From: Bacteroidia bacterium
Lineage (GTDB): Bacteria > Bacteroidota > Bacteroidia > B-17B0 > Aurantibacillaceae
Assembly (NCBI GenBank): GCA_014378485.1
Contig: JACMNO010000061.1
Location: forward strand, 1-64,000
Reading direction: 5' to 3'
DNA: 64,000 nt
Shown here: positions 7,567-16,378 of the stretch, in pieces
How positions within the stretch are numbered: position 1 is the first letter of the stretch
Layout of the letters: every line of letters starts with the position of its first letter
The notes under the pieces: model-generated
The model's database searches: none
What the model was told of the DNA's origin: nothing
Seen by the model: only the letters and a program-made list of their open reading frames with translations
Made by a program: the position numbers and the translations under genes

Positions 7567-8262
7567 ATGAGTAATTCTAAATTCATCCCCTTAGGGGATT
7601 CAGAAAAAGTTGTATGGTTAAACAACTTTACAACTAAGATGGGTACCAATGCAACCCTTCTTGGTTTCACACCCGCAGAAATAACCGCGCTGCAAAAAGA
7701 CAATGCGTTCTTTCAATACCTTGTCAGCACCATTGAACTCTTCAGGCAAAACCTTTTGAACTTCATAGGCTACAAGAACATGGCCAAGTACGCTAAAAAG
7801 GATCAGCACAACGGCGCTTTGCCTGCGGTTCCTTCGATGGGAACTCCACCGCCGGCTGTAACCGAAGGAATCTTTGAACGTGCATCCAAAATGGCAGGCC
7901 GTGCAAAATTAAGCCTTAACTACACGGAAGCAATCGGTGCCGACCTGGGAATCATTTCGCCTTCATCAACGGTAGATGTGGCTACGTTGCAACCTGAACT
8001 GAAGATCAAAATTGATGTGGGGAAACCACACGTGAGATGGATAAAAGGTTACTCCGATGCCCTTGACCTTTATGCCGATCGTGATGATGGTCAAGGATTT
8101 ATTTTAATTGGCCGTTTCACCCGCAACGAGTATTTAGACATTACGCCTTTAGCCACTGGTAAAGTGTTTGATGAATGGAAGTACAAAGGCATCTATGTGA
8201 TTGCTGATACACAGGTAGGGTTGTACTCTAATGTGATTAGTGTGGATGTAAAAAGAATGTAG
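7567..8262 (+). CDS. conserved hypothetical protein of a Bacteroidota-type orphan family
   Basis: A 231-residue soluble protein. The N-terminal half is helical ('DSEKVVWLNNFTTKM', 'FTPAEITALQKDN', 'FFQYLVSTIELFRQNLLN'), followed by a proline linker around residues 85-105, a second helical part, and a C-terminal beta domain from about 145 that reads like a fibronectin-type sandwich ('HVRWIKGYSDALDLYADR', 'WKYKGIYVIADTQ'). I recall similar uncharacterised proteins in other Bacteroidota, where they lie in repeat-rich spacers, but cannot name a function. There is no signal peptide. A rho-independent terminator follows at 8285. G+C is higher than nearby genes. Confidence 0.8.
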   Translation: MSNSKFIPLGDSEKVVWLNNFTTKMGTNATLLGFTPAEITALQKDNAFFQYLVSTIELFRQNLLNFIGYKNMAKYAKKDQHNGALPAVPSMGTPPPAVTEGIFERASKMAGRAKLSLNYTEAIGADLGIISPSSTVDVATLQPELKIKIDVGKPHVRWIKGYSDALDLYADRDDGQGFILIGRFTRNEYLDITPLATGKVFDEWKYKGIYVIADTQVGLYSNVISVDVKRM

Positions 8263-8284
8263 GTTGTTTTATTTCTCTTCCTTT

Positions 8285-8320
8285 AAAAATCCTTTCGCCA
8301 ACTGGCGGAGGGATTTTTTA
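8285..8320 (+). terminator. rho-independent terminator
   Basis: The stem AAAATCC...CGCC pairs with GGCG...GGATTTT across an AACT loop and is followed by T-rich sequence. It lies 23 bp after the stop of the gene ending at 8262. Confidence 0.8.
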
Positions 8321-8403
8321 TTTATATTAATTGTCTTTTAATACAACGGTTCGCTCAAAAGTTCAGTGAATTTTTGTTGTGTCCCAAGTAACAGTATAAA
8401 GAT

Positions 8404-8667
8404 TTATATGTTTCTGTAAAGATCGGATAGATCTACAAAAGCGGTAAATAAGTGTAAACGCTCTTCGCTTGGATCCAGGAATTCTACATCTTCAATATCG
8501 TTAGAATGGCAATTGTAGTAAACTTCAACAAAGTCTCCATCTACAATGTAAAGGTTAATGAAGTAACCAAAGTATTTAATTCTGGTAATGTATTCGCCGC
8601 TATTATTTACAATCTCTATCCGTTCGTCAAGTGTGCTGGAATAAAACATATTTAGATCTAATGCCAT
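8404..8667 (-). CDS. small hypothetical protein
   Basis: An 87-residue acidic cytoplasmic protein with no signal or membrane segment. It looks mainly beta-stranded ('ERIEIVNNSGEYITRIKYFGYFINLYIVDGD') and ends in a helix ('LHLFTAFVDLSDLYRNI'). I do not recognise it. It has a clean start and stop and no competing frame, and stands alone between a terminator and a repeat-containing spacer. Confidence 0.6.
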   Translation of the reverse strand: MALDLNMFYSSTLDERIEIVNNSGEYITRIKYFGYFINLYIVDGDFVEVYYNCHSNDIEDVEFLDPSEERLHLFTAFVDLSDLYRNI

Positions 8668-8854
8668 TATCGTAATCTTTTGGATTCTGATTTAAAGGTA
8701 GTGGATGAAAAAAGGTTTACTATTAATTATTCGGTAACAAAGGGTAAACAGTAGCCGTATTCTTAAATTCTTTTTGTGCTGAACAATGCTGTAGGCTCAC
8801 GTTATGAAAGAAGTTGACTCTCGAAAAAAAAGGCAGGGCTGATAACAGAAAAAA

Positions 8855-9781
8855 CTACTTCAAAGGCAATCTGTAAATCAACACTGCCTGAAATAACAGT
8901 CCATCTGAAAAAGTTTTGTTCAGCTGCCGGCGATGGTCATTAATATAAGTTAACGGAAATGCAAGATCCGTTTTATCATCATCATGGTACACTCGATACT
9001 TTCTACCCAAAGAATATCCACACTTGGTTAACAAAATAATGTTTTTAGGTAACGTAAATTTCAAGTATCCATAAAGTTCATTGGTTACTCTTACCACATA
9101 AGAGCTCTTTAGTCCGGGAGAAATATTTGATACATGGTAGGAGCGTGTTTGGCCAAAGAAGTTTGCACCAATACTCATGAATTTGATGAGCCGGTAATTC
9201 ATATCAGCTGATAAAGGCAGCATCACATTCAATTCGAACCTGGTGTTATTACTTAAATAATACACACCTAATAGTGGCACAAAGAAAGGGCCAAACCGCT
9301 CGGCGTTATAATACAAACCATAGCGGTAATTTAGGTTTTTATTAACTGCATATTTAAATAAAGCAATGCCGCCTAACTGCATATCTTTTTGAGTGAGTGT
9401 TCCAAAGTTGGTAGCCAGTTTTGGTAACAGTACCATTGTGGTAGAAAAATGTTCGTTGAAATTATGGTTGACTCCTAGTTTAAGTGTGATACCACTTAGA
9501 CTTTGCATTGCCTCATCCGGAAATAATTTTGTATTGATGTTCTCGTAAATGGCACCGGTTAAAAAAGCTGTTTTCTCATTTAGTTTGATGGGTAATGAAA
9601 GATCTGCTCCGTATTCGTTCAGCACCGATTGGCTCCTGCTTGAATCAAAAGTATTGAGGGGTGTAGTGCTGGCGTTGAGTTTTACGAGATCAACATAGTT
9701 TTGGCCATGTGTGTTTATTACTATGATGAATTGCAATGTTAAAACATAGCAGAAAATCCTGAATTTATATGATGAAAACAT
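8855..9781 (-). CDS. outer-membrane beta-barrel protein (DUF6268-like)
   Basis: A 308-residue protein with a signal peptide ending near 'NTHGQ' (residue 27). The rest alternates amphipathic strands ('AALFKYAVNKNLNYRYGLYYN'-type pattern) and ends 'LIYRLPLK', as in outer-membrane barrels. The layout resembles the DUF6268 family, but I hold that loosely. It probably sits in the outer membrane; ligand unknown. It stands alone on the minus strand. No terminator is obvious. Confidence 0.75.
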   Translation of the reverse strand: MFSSYKFRIFCYVLTLQFIIVINTHGQNYVDLVKLNASTTPLNTFDSSRSQSVLNEYGADLSLPIKLNEKTAFLTGAIYENINTKLFPDEAMQSLSGITLKLGVNHNFNEHFSTTMVLLPKLATNFGTLTQKDMQLGGIALFKYAVNKNLNYRYGLYYNAERFGPFFVPLLGVYYLSNNTRFELNVMLPLSADMNYRLIKFMSIGANFFGQTRSYHVSNISPGLKSSYVVRVTNELYGYLKFTLPKNIILLTKCGYSLGRKYRVYHDDDKTDLAFPLTYINDHRRQLNKTFSDGLLFQAVLIYRLPLK

Positions 9782-9996
9782 TCTGTGCTTTTTGATATAT
9801 CAATACTAAGATTTATTTGTGATTTTACAAAATCGGGATTAGTGCAGTATCGTGCAGTTTCAGCATTCGGCACCCAGCCTGACAAACCCCGGCTAACCCG
9901 CCGAACGGAAAGTTTAAATGTTTTATATTTGTAATACATGAATCAACGGCTAAATAACCTGGGCTATTAAAAAAGTTTCTGTAAAGATTTCCGCAA

Positions 9997-10315
9997 CAAT
10001 TTTACAAGGCTGAAGCAATTTGGTAGAAACTATTTTGGGGCAGCAAGCTGAACGGAAAAAGTTTCGCGGACAACACAGTGCAGGGAATTATAGTTTAGAT
10101 TTTCAAGGTTAGAGACAAAAGCTCACGTTTGAAATGGATGGCGCCAATCATTTTACCGAAGAATGAGTGGTGGAGATAAACAATGCACATTATATTTAAA
10201 TGAATGCGATATTACTATCATTAGGTTTGAAAACAAATTGATATTTGATAAGACAGATTGGGTGGTGCATGAAATAATGAAAAATTTTAAAGAATCTGTA
10301 AAAAGTGAAACCTAA
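9997..10315 (+). pseudogene. decayed DUF559 (VSR-like) endonuclease gene
   Basis: Translating 9997 onward gives 'EAIW', an in-frame TAG, then 'KLFWGSKLNGKKFRGQHS' and 'AGNYSLDF', then after a frame change 'KLTFEMDGANHFTEE', and after another frame change 'GDKQCTLYLNECD' and 'ITIIRFENKLIFDKTDWV' up to TAA at 10313-10315. These match, in order, the conserved blocks of DUF559 proteins (N-terminal LW..L, RRQ..I.NYIVDFYC, L..E.DG..H, and the C-terminal VIRF.N..V block). At least one stop and two frameshifts break it. It is a remnant with no intact product. Confidence 0.8.
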
Positions 10316-10380
10316 TCTTAAGGATTATATAATATCAAGTGTAACATTCTGCTATAACTTTACAATATAAAATCATAATC

Positions 10381-10608
10381 ATGGACATATATCTTAAGGA
10401 AAAAAAGAAAACTGTATTTGTTAACTATAAAACAGTTCGCAGTGCCATTCATTTAAATAAAATAAATGCAGACCAAAAAGAGGCATTAAACACGCAATGG
10501 GCAAGCAACTGGTTAGAACAGGTTACGGAAATGAAAATGGAATTAACCCCTGTTAACCAAACGGGTTTCAAATATAATAAGCTGATCATTAAATGGTGGG
10601 AGAACTAG
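10381..10608 (+). CDS. small hypothetical protein
   Basis: A 75-residue basic cytoplasmic protein ending 'KLIIKWWEN'. No motif is recognised. The segment 'SAIHLNKINADQKEALNTQW' looks helical. It begins 65 bp after the DUF559 remnant and is followed by a hairpin terminator at 10672, which supports a real transcription unit. Confidence 0.55.
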   Translation: MDIYLKEKKKTVFVNYKTVRSAIHLNKINADQKEALNTQWASNWLEQVTEMKMELTPVNQTGFKYNKLIIKWWEN

Positions 10609-10671
10609 ACTTTCCACATTACTTTTTTCTATTATGAAAAAAAGTACGGAAAGAAAATATATCATTAAATA

Positions 10672-10705
10672 AAAACGCCTGCAATCTATTGATTACAGGC
10701 GTTTT
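10672..10705. terminator. bidirectional terminator
   Basis: The stem AAAACGCCTG...AATC pairs with GATT...CAGGCGTTTT with one mismatch. It lies between the plus-strand gene ending at 10608 and the 3' end of the minus-strand tRNA, with A/T runs on both sides. Confidence 0.8.
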
Positions 10706-10718
10706 AACTTTTTAAAAG

Positions 10719-10792
10719 TGACCCCGATTGGATTCGAACCAATGGCCCACAGCTTAGAAGGCTGTTGCTCTATCCAGCTGAGCTACGGGACC
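10719..10792 (-). tRNA. tRNA-Arg (anticodon TCT)
   Basis: On the minus strand a 74-nt cloverleaf begins GGTCCCG and ends CGGGGTCA. The anticodon arm loop is CTTCTAA, giving TCT. The D arm reads GCTCAGCTGGATAGAGC and the T loop TTCGAAT. The acceptor stem has G-T pairs at positions 2 and 3. CCA is not encoded. Confidence 0.95.
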
Positions 10793-10923
10793 ATATCCAG
10801 AAATATAAAGTATATTGCTGAATTTGGAATGCGAATTTACTGTTTTTTTTCATACTAATAGTTACTTTTTTAAAATCTTTGGTTTTCACAATATTTTGTT
10901 ATTTTTAGAAAATTATAGCACCC

Positions 10924-12876
10924 GTGACTAAACTATCCGTTGTTATTGTTAATTACAATGTCAAGCACTTCATCGAACAGTGCCTGTTTTCTGTATTAAA
11001 AGCTTCTGAGAACTTTCAATGTGAGGTATTTGTCGTAGATAACAATTCCGTAGATGGTTCTGTAACACTAATTAAAGAGAAATTTCCCCAGGTAAATTTA
11101 ATCGTCAATAAAACAAATACCGGTTTTTCTGTGGCTAATAACCAGGCAATTCGTCTAGCCAAAGGTGAATATGTATTGCTCTTGAACCCTGATACAGTGG
11201 TGCAGGAGGATACCTTTTCAAAGATCCTTGCTTTTATGGATGCACATCCTGAAGCTGGCGGTTTGGGTGTAAAGATGTTGGATGGCCAGGGTAATTTTGC
11301 CCCAGAATCAAAGCGCGGTTTGCCAACTCCCGAAGTGGCCTTTTATAAGATGTTTGGCTTTTCACGATTTTTTCCGAAATCCAAACGCTTTGGCAAATAT
11401 CACCTCTCCTATTTACCCGAAGATCAGCTGAGCGAGATTGATGTGATGAGTGGTGCTTTTATGCTTATTCGTAAATCTGTGTTAGATCAAATAGGTTTAT
11501 TGGACGAAACATTTTTTATGTATGGAGAAGATATCGATCTGTCATACAGGATCAAAAAAGCAGGGTATAAGAATTACTATTTTCCGGATACGCAGATTAT
11601 TCATTATAAAGGAGAAAGTACTAAACGAAGCAGTCTGAACTATGTGGTGATCTTTTATAAGGCCATGGCTATTTTTTCCAAAAAGCATTTTAGTGGTTCT
11701 AACGCATTTTGGTTTAATGCGCTCATTCACTTAGCTATTTTTTTAAAAGCAGGGTTGGCTTTATTGTCACGGTTTTTAAAGGCGTTCACAGTTCCAATTT
11801 TTGATTTCTCAATCATCACAATGGGATTATTCGTGATTAAAAATATTTATCAGCAAAACACGGGTGTTGACGGAGATATCTATTCGCAGAAATTATTGAG
11901 CGTTGCTTTTCCATTATACGCTATTGCGTGGATCATCATGGTGTATTTTAACGGTGGATATGATAAGCCCATTAAGCTTTTGAAAATTGTTCGTGGTGTA
12001 GTGCTAGGAACAGTATTTATTTTATTAGGCTATTCATTGTTACCGGAATCACTGAGGTTTTCGCGCGCGCTCATTTTATTAGGAACCAGCTGGGCTCTTA
12101 TATGTTTCTTATTAACGCGTGTGTTATTTCATTTCCTAAAATTTAAATCATACAGTTTAAGTACCGCCAAATTAAAACGCATTGCCATTATTGGAGAAGA
12201 GCAGGAGTTTTACCGCGTAGCGGATTTACTGAAAGAAACGCAGATTAATCCCGGCTTTGTTGGTTTTGTAAGCGCTGAAATAAACGGAGTTCATAATCCG
12301 AATTTCATCGGTAAAATAAACCAGATTGATGAAATCATAAAAGTACACCAGATTAATGAAATTATTTTTTGCGCAAAAGATATCAGTTCGCAATTCATTA
12401 TTAATAACATGCTCACTCTTGTATCAAGCGGTGTGGATTTTAAGATAGCGCCACCGGAAAGTTTATCCATCATTGGCAGTAATAATATTGATACCGCGGG
12501 AGATCTTTATATGATCGATGTCAATAGTATCTCCAAATCCAATAATAAACGAAACAAACGTTTATTGGATATTGCTGTGAGCATAATAGCCATTGTATTA
12601 AGCCCAATCTTACTATTCATACAGTTTAATAAAGGCAATTATTTTTTAAATTGTTTCAATGTGCTGTTCGGTTTTTATTCCTGGGTTGGTTACGGCAAAG
12701 TAACTGATAAATCATTACCTGAAATTAAACGCTCCGTACTTTCGCCGGCTATGCTGCTGAGCGCTGATGCGGAGAATAATAAAATTAAACTGGCAAACCT
12801 GCGTTATGCCAAGGATTACAGAATAGAAAATGACATTGTAATAATTTGGAAGTGCCGAAAAAAACTAGGGGTATAA
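10924..12876 (+). CDS. family 2 glycosyltransferase fused to membrane and CoA_binding_3-like domains
   Basis: A 650-residue protein. Residues 1-260 are a GT2 transferase of the rhamnosyltransferase type: 'SVVIVNYN', 'VVDNNSVDGS', the nucleotide-sugar/metal site 'LLLNPDTV' near 90-98 and the catalytic 'YGEDIDLSYR' near 200. Residues about 265-410 contain several membrane segments. Residues about 420-530 resemble the CoA_binding_3 domain of polyprenyl-phosphate sugar transferases ('LKRIAIIGEEQEFY'). The end keeps a WcaJ-like 'KRLLDIAVSIIAIVLSPI' helix and a final 'RYAKDYRIENDIVIIWK' but lacks the usual catalytic block. It starts with GTG; no ATG fits. It probably acts at the inner membrane in surface-polysaccharide or lipid-glycan assembly. 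Confidence 0.85.
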   Translation: MTKLSVVIVNYNVKHFIEQCLFSVLKASENFQCEVFVVDNNSVDGSVTLIKEKFPQVNLIVNKTNTGFSVANNQAIRLAKGEYVLLLNPDTVVQEDTFSKILAFMDAHPEAGGLGVKMLDGQGNFAPESKRGLPTPEVAFYKMFGFSRFFPKSKRFGKYHLSYLPEDQLSEIDVMSGAFMLIRKSVLDQIGLLDETFFMYGEDIDLSYRIKKAGYKNYYFPDTQIIHYKGESTKRSSLNYVVIFYKAMAIFSKKHFSGSNAFWFNALIHLAIFLKAGLALLSRFLKAFTVPIFDFSIITMGLFVIKNIYQQNTGVDGDIYSQKLLSVAFPLYAIAWIIMVYFNGGYDKPIKLLKIVRGVVLGTVFILLGYSLLPESLRFSRALILLGTSWALICFLLTRVLFHFLKFKSYSLSTAKLKRIAIIGEEQEFYRVADLLKETQINPGFVGFVSAEINGVHNPNFIGKINQIDEIIKVHQINEIIFCAKDISSQFIINNMLTLVSSGVDFKIAPPESLSIIGSNNIDTAGDLYMIDVNSISKSNNKRNKRLLDIAVSIIAIVLSPILLFIQFNKGNYFLNCFNVLFGFYSWVGYGKVTDKSLPEIKRSVLSPAMLLSADAENNKIKLANLRYAKDYRIENDIVIIWKCRKKLGV

Positions 12877-12924
12877 AAGCCTGTCCTTTGTTACTTTTAT
12901 AATCCTAATCTTTGTATTTTATTT

Positions 12925-15408
12925 ATGTCTTTCAATGCCTTACATATTCAACTTCCGATTGTAGAAATTATTCCCGACGTAAAAAAAATACTGAAGGATC
13001 ATTCCACATTAATTGTTGGTGCGCCACCAGGTGCAGGCAAAAGCACGTTGCTCCCCCTCGCTTTATTTGAAGAAGATTTTTTGCAGGGTAAAAAAGTAAT
13101 TATGCTGGAACCCCGTCGTTTGGCAGCACGTAGCATCGCCATGCGAATGGCAGAACTCCTTGGAGAAGAAGTGGGGCAGACCGTTGGTTACCGTATTCGT
13201 TTTGAAAATCGTGTAAGCAAAGAAACACGTATTGAAGTGGTCACAGAAGGAATTCTCACCCGCATGTTGCAAAGTGATAACGCTTTGGAGCAATATGGGC
13301 TTGTTATTTTTGATGAGTTTCACGAACGTAATTTACAGGCCGATCTTGCTCTTGCACTTTGCAGAGAAGCACAACAGGTATTAAGGCCGGATTTGCGATT
13401 AATGATTATGTCGGCTACACTCAACATTACTCAACTACAATTATTACTAAAAGCCCCGGTGATAGAAAGTATGGGCCGGCAACATCCGGTTGAGGTCATA
13501 CATACAAATGATGCCGATGAATACTTGTTACCCGAATTAGTGGCGCAAACCATTGCCCGTGCCGTAAAAGAACATGAAGGAGATGTATTGGCATTTTTAC
13601 CAGGCGAAGGCGAGATCCGTAAATGCGAAGAAATTTTACGTTCCCAGCTCTCTGAGTTCAGCATTCATCCCTTGTATGGAATGTTACCTCAAAATGAACA
13701 GTTTCTCGCTATTATGCCAAATAAAAACGGCCAGCGAAAAATAGTTTTGGCCACATCCATTGCGGAAACCAGTTTAACCATTGAGGGTATTCGCATTGTT
13801 GTGGATTCAGGCTTTGGGCGAAGATCGTGTTTTGACCTGCCTTCTGGTTTATCACGATTGGAGACTTTACGTATTTCAAAAGATGCCGCCATTCAGCGGG
13901 CGGGCAGGGCAGGCCGGTTAAGTGCTGGTGTGTGTTACCGATTGTGGACCAAGGCTACACATGAACGCATGGCCGAACATCGCATCCCGGAGATTATGGA
14001 AGCAGATCTCTGTGCGTTAGTGCTCGAACTATGCAAATGGGGAACAGATGACATTACTAAAATGTGTTGGTTAACCTTGCCTCCAAAAAATTCCCTGCTG
14101 CAGGCTCATGATACCTTAACTCAAATTGGCGCCTTAGAAAATGGAAAGATAACTGAACACGGAAAACAAATCCATCAATTGGCATGTCATCCGCGTATTG
14201 CCCACATGCTTTTACTGGCAGAATCTACCGGGATGAAACAGCTAGCCTGTGATATTGCCGCCATACTTGAAGAACGGGATCCTTTACCGAAAGATAGTGG
14301 CATTGATCTTAACCTTCGCATTGAAGCCCTTAGAAGAGCACGAAGTCATAACGCTTTTAATAATAAATTTAAACGTATTGAAAAAAATGCAGCCAGCTAT
14401 CGTAAATTATTAAACCTTAATGCAGATAATGATCCTGTGGATCCGAATGAAACAGGACTTCTTCTTGCTTATGCCTATCCTGAAAGAATTGCTTCTGCTA
14501 AACCGGGAAACAATGCGCAATTTCAGCTGGCTAACGGTAAGGTTGCAACAGCCGGACATAAGGATGACCTGGCACATGAAGCATGGCTTGCAATTGCCAA
14601 TATGGATTTGAGAGATGGCCTTGGAAAAATATTTATGGCAGCGCCGCTTAATCCTAAAGATCTTATTCATTTAGTGAAAGAAAAACAAAACATAGCTTGG
14701 GACACGCGTAAAGGCGGATTGATATGCTCAACTGAACTTAAGATTGGAAGTATTTTGTTGCAATCAAAACCTTTGACCAAACCTGATGAAACCTTAGTGC
14801 TCGATGCTATTTGTCACGCCATTAAGCTAGAAGGAGAAAGTTTGCTTGATTTTACGGATCAGTTCACGCAATTGCAAAATCGCATCAGCAGCCTTGCCCT
14901 ATGGAATCCGGATGAACAATGGCCTGTGGTAAATACATTATATTTACTAAACACCGCACAGGATTGGCTTGGGCCTTATGTGAAAGACATACGAAAAACA
15001 GACGGCCTTAAAAAAATAGATCTCTCCGAATGTTTACTGCATTCCTTATCATGGGAACAGCAGCAGATTTTAGAACAACTTGCCCCATCAAAATTAGAAG
15101 TCCCCAGTGGTTCAAAGATCCGTATGGAATATTTTGCAAATGGTACAGCACCGGTAATTGCTGTTCGTTTACAGGAAGTATTTGGAATGGAAGACACTCC
15201 AACTGTTAACTACGGTAAAATAAAAACAGTCTTACATTTATTATCTCCCGGTTACAAACCTGTGCAGGTAACAACGGATTTAAAAAGTTTCTGGAACAAT
15301 ACTTACCATGAAGTAAAAAAAGAATTGCAAAGGCGTTATCCAAAACATGCATGGCCGGATGATCCTTGGAGCGCTAAAGCCATTGCAAAGGGTAGGAGTA
15401 TTAAATAA
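12925..15408 (+). CDS. hrpB: ATP-dependent RNA helicase HrpB
   Basis: An 827-residue DEAH-group helicase. Walker A is 'GAPPGAGKS' (32-40), motif II is D130-E-F-H ('DEFHERN'), motif III 'MSATLN', motif V 'TSIAETSLTI', and motif VI 'IQRAGRAGR'. The C-terminal HrpB-specific domain ends 'DPWSAKAIAKGRS', the family signature. Length matches the family. It is cytoplasmic; its substrate RNA in bacteria is not well known. It lies 48 bp after the GT2 fusion gene in the same direction and could be read through from it. Confidence 0.96.
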   Translation: MSFNALHIQLPIVEIIPDVKKILKDHSTLIVGAPPGAGKSTLLPLALFEEDFLQGKKVIMLEPRRLAARSIAMRMAELLGEEVGQTVGYRIRFENRVSKETRIEVVTEGILTRMLQSDNALEQYGLVIFDEFHERNLQADLALALCREAQQVLRPDLRLMIMSATLNITQLQLLLKAPVIESMGRQHPVEVIHTNDADEYLLPELVAQTIARAVKEHEGDVLAFLPGEGEIRKCEEILRSQLSEFSIHPLYGMLPQNEQFLAIMPNKNGQRKIVLATSIAETSLTIEGIRIVVDSGFGRRSCFDLPSGLSRLETLRISKDAAIQRAGRAGRLSAGVCYRLWTKATHERMAEHRIPEIMEADLCALVLELCKWGTDDITKMCWLTLPPKNSLLQAHDTLTQIGALENGKITEHGKQIHQLACHPRIAHMLLLAESTGMKQLACDIAAILEERDPLPKDSGIDLNLRIEALRRARSHNAFNNKFKRIEKNAASYRKLLNLNADNDPVDPNETGLLLAYAYPERIASAKPGNNAQFQLANGKVATAGHKDDLAHEAWLAIANMDLRDGLGKIFMAAPLNPKDLIHLVKEKQNIAWDTRKGGLICSTELKIGSILLQSKPLTKPDETLVLDAICHAIKLEGESLLDFTDQFTQLQNRISSLALWNPDEQWPVVNTLYLLNTAQDWLGPYVKDIRKTDGLKKIDLSECLLHSLSWEQQQILEQLAPSKLEVPSGSKIRMEYFANGTAPVIAVRLQEVFGMEDTPTVNYGKIKTVLHLLSPGYKPVQVTTDLKSFWNNTYHEVKKELQRRYPKHAWPDDPWSAKAIAKGRSIK

Positions 15409-15603
15409 TCTTTAAGTTAGCCATTGCAAAGCTGCTAACACTGAAAGTAATCTGCAATCACCTATACACTCTAATCAGTAAATATTCAATCAGGAATCTG
15501 TGAATAGCGTAACAAATTTGTTATAGATGTAAAACTATTGACATTGTTCCCTGTATTTTTGTGGAGTAGCGAAAACATATTCGCCATTTTAAAAATAAGT
15601 AGC

Positions 15604-16137
15604 ATGACAATAGCAAAAAAAATAATCTTATCTATGGTAATAGGGTTGGCCTTATCGGGTTCGGCATTTGCACAGGAATTAAGTGATTCGGCTAAAGTTA
15701 AATTGAAGGAAGAGGAGAAGATGGCTGACCAAAAAAAGAAGGAAGATCGCACTGCGGAGAAACGAAACCGTGAAATTGAAAAGTCTGAAAAACGAATTGA
15801 GAATAAAGATAAAAACGTGAAAAGAGCACAGGATGATGCTAATGATGAGACAGAAAAATTAAGAAAATCACAGGAGAGAACAAATGATAAAGCAGATGAT
15901 TTGAGGAAAGCTCAAAATAAAACAGATAACCAGGCTGAGGATTTGAGAAAATCCAATAGTAATGTTAGTGAAAAAGAAGCTGAAAAAGTAAAGGCTACAG
16001 AAAAGTTAGAGAGACGGAAAGAGGAGATGAAAAAAGAAGACGAAAAGACCGCAAAGAAAAAACAAAAAGAAGCAGATAAGAAAGCGGTAGAAGATGAGAA
16101 GAAAGCAAAAGAAGCTGCCGAACAGAAGCCACAATAG
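15604..16137 (+). CDS. secreted highly charged coiled-coil protein
   Basis: A 177-residue protein with a signal peptide 'MTIAKKIILSMVIGLALSG' cleaved near 'AFAQ'. The rest is almost all Lys, Glu, Asp, Gln and Asn, with heptad-like coiled coil and internal repeats ('DDLRKAQNKTDNQAEDLRKS'). I start at the ATG at 15604 because it begins the signal peptide; the reading from 15538 has no such start. A promoter-like TATTTTTG at 15553-15560 would give a leader of about 40 bases. A terminator follows at 16158. Function unknown; probably periplasmic and structural or stress-related. Confidence 0.8.
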   Translation: MTIAKKIILSMVIGLALSGSAFAQELSDSAKVKLKEEEKMADQKKKEDRTAEKRNREIEKSEKRIENKDKNVKRAQDDANDETEKLRKSQERTNDKADDLRKAQNKTDNQAEDLRKSNSNVSEKEAEKVKATEKLERRKEEMKKEDEKTAKKKQKEADKKAVEDEKKAKEAAEQKPQ

Positions 16138-16157
16138 AAGAATTACAATATGAAGAG

Positions 16158-16201
16158 AATCTTCTGATATTCGATCGTCCGGATTTCAGAAGATTTTTTT
16201 T
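16158..16201 (+). terminator. rho-independent terminator
   Basis: Perfect 10-bp arms AATCTTCTGA (16158-16167) and TCAGAAGATT (16186-16195), followed by a run of T. It ends the transcript of the coiled-coil protein gene. Confidence 0.9.
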
Positions 16202-16378
16202 GATGATTTTTTTTGATTGGCACTGCGAAGGTGACCCATTAGGCGAATCTTTAAGTAAAAAATCCAAAACTATTTTAAAACCCCTTCATGAAAGTGGATA
16301 ATTGCAACGCCTATTAATTCCTTTGTGTATGATCATTTTTTCAGTTCTTCACACACACACAAATAATTCTTTATATTT

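Noticed and set aside
9739-9939. 66-residue minus-strand ORF
   Set aside because: It overlaps the start of the barrel gene in another frame and has no family support.
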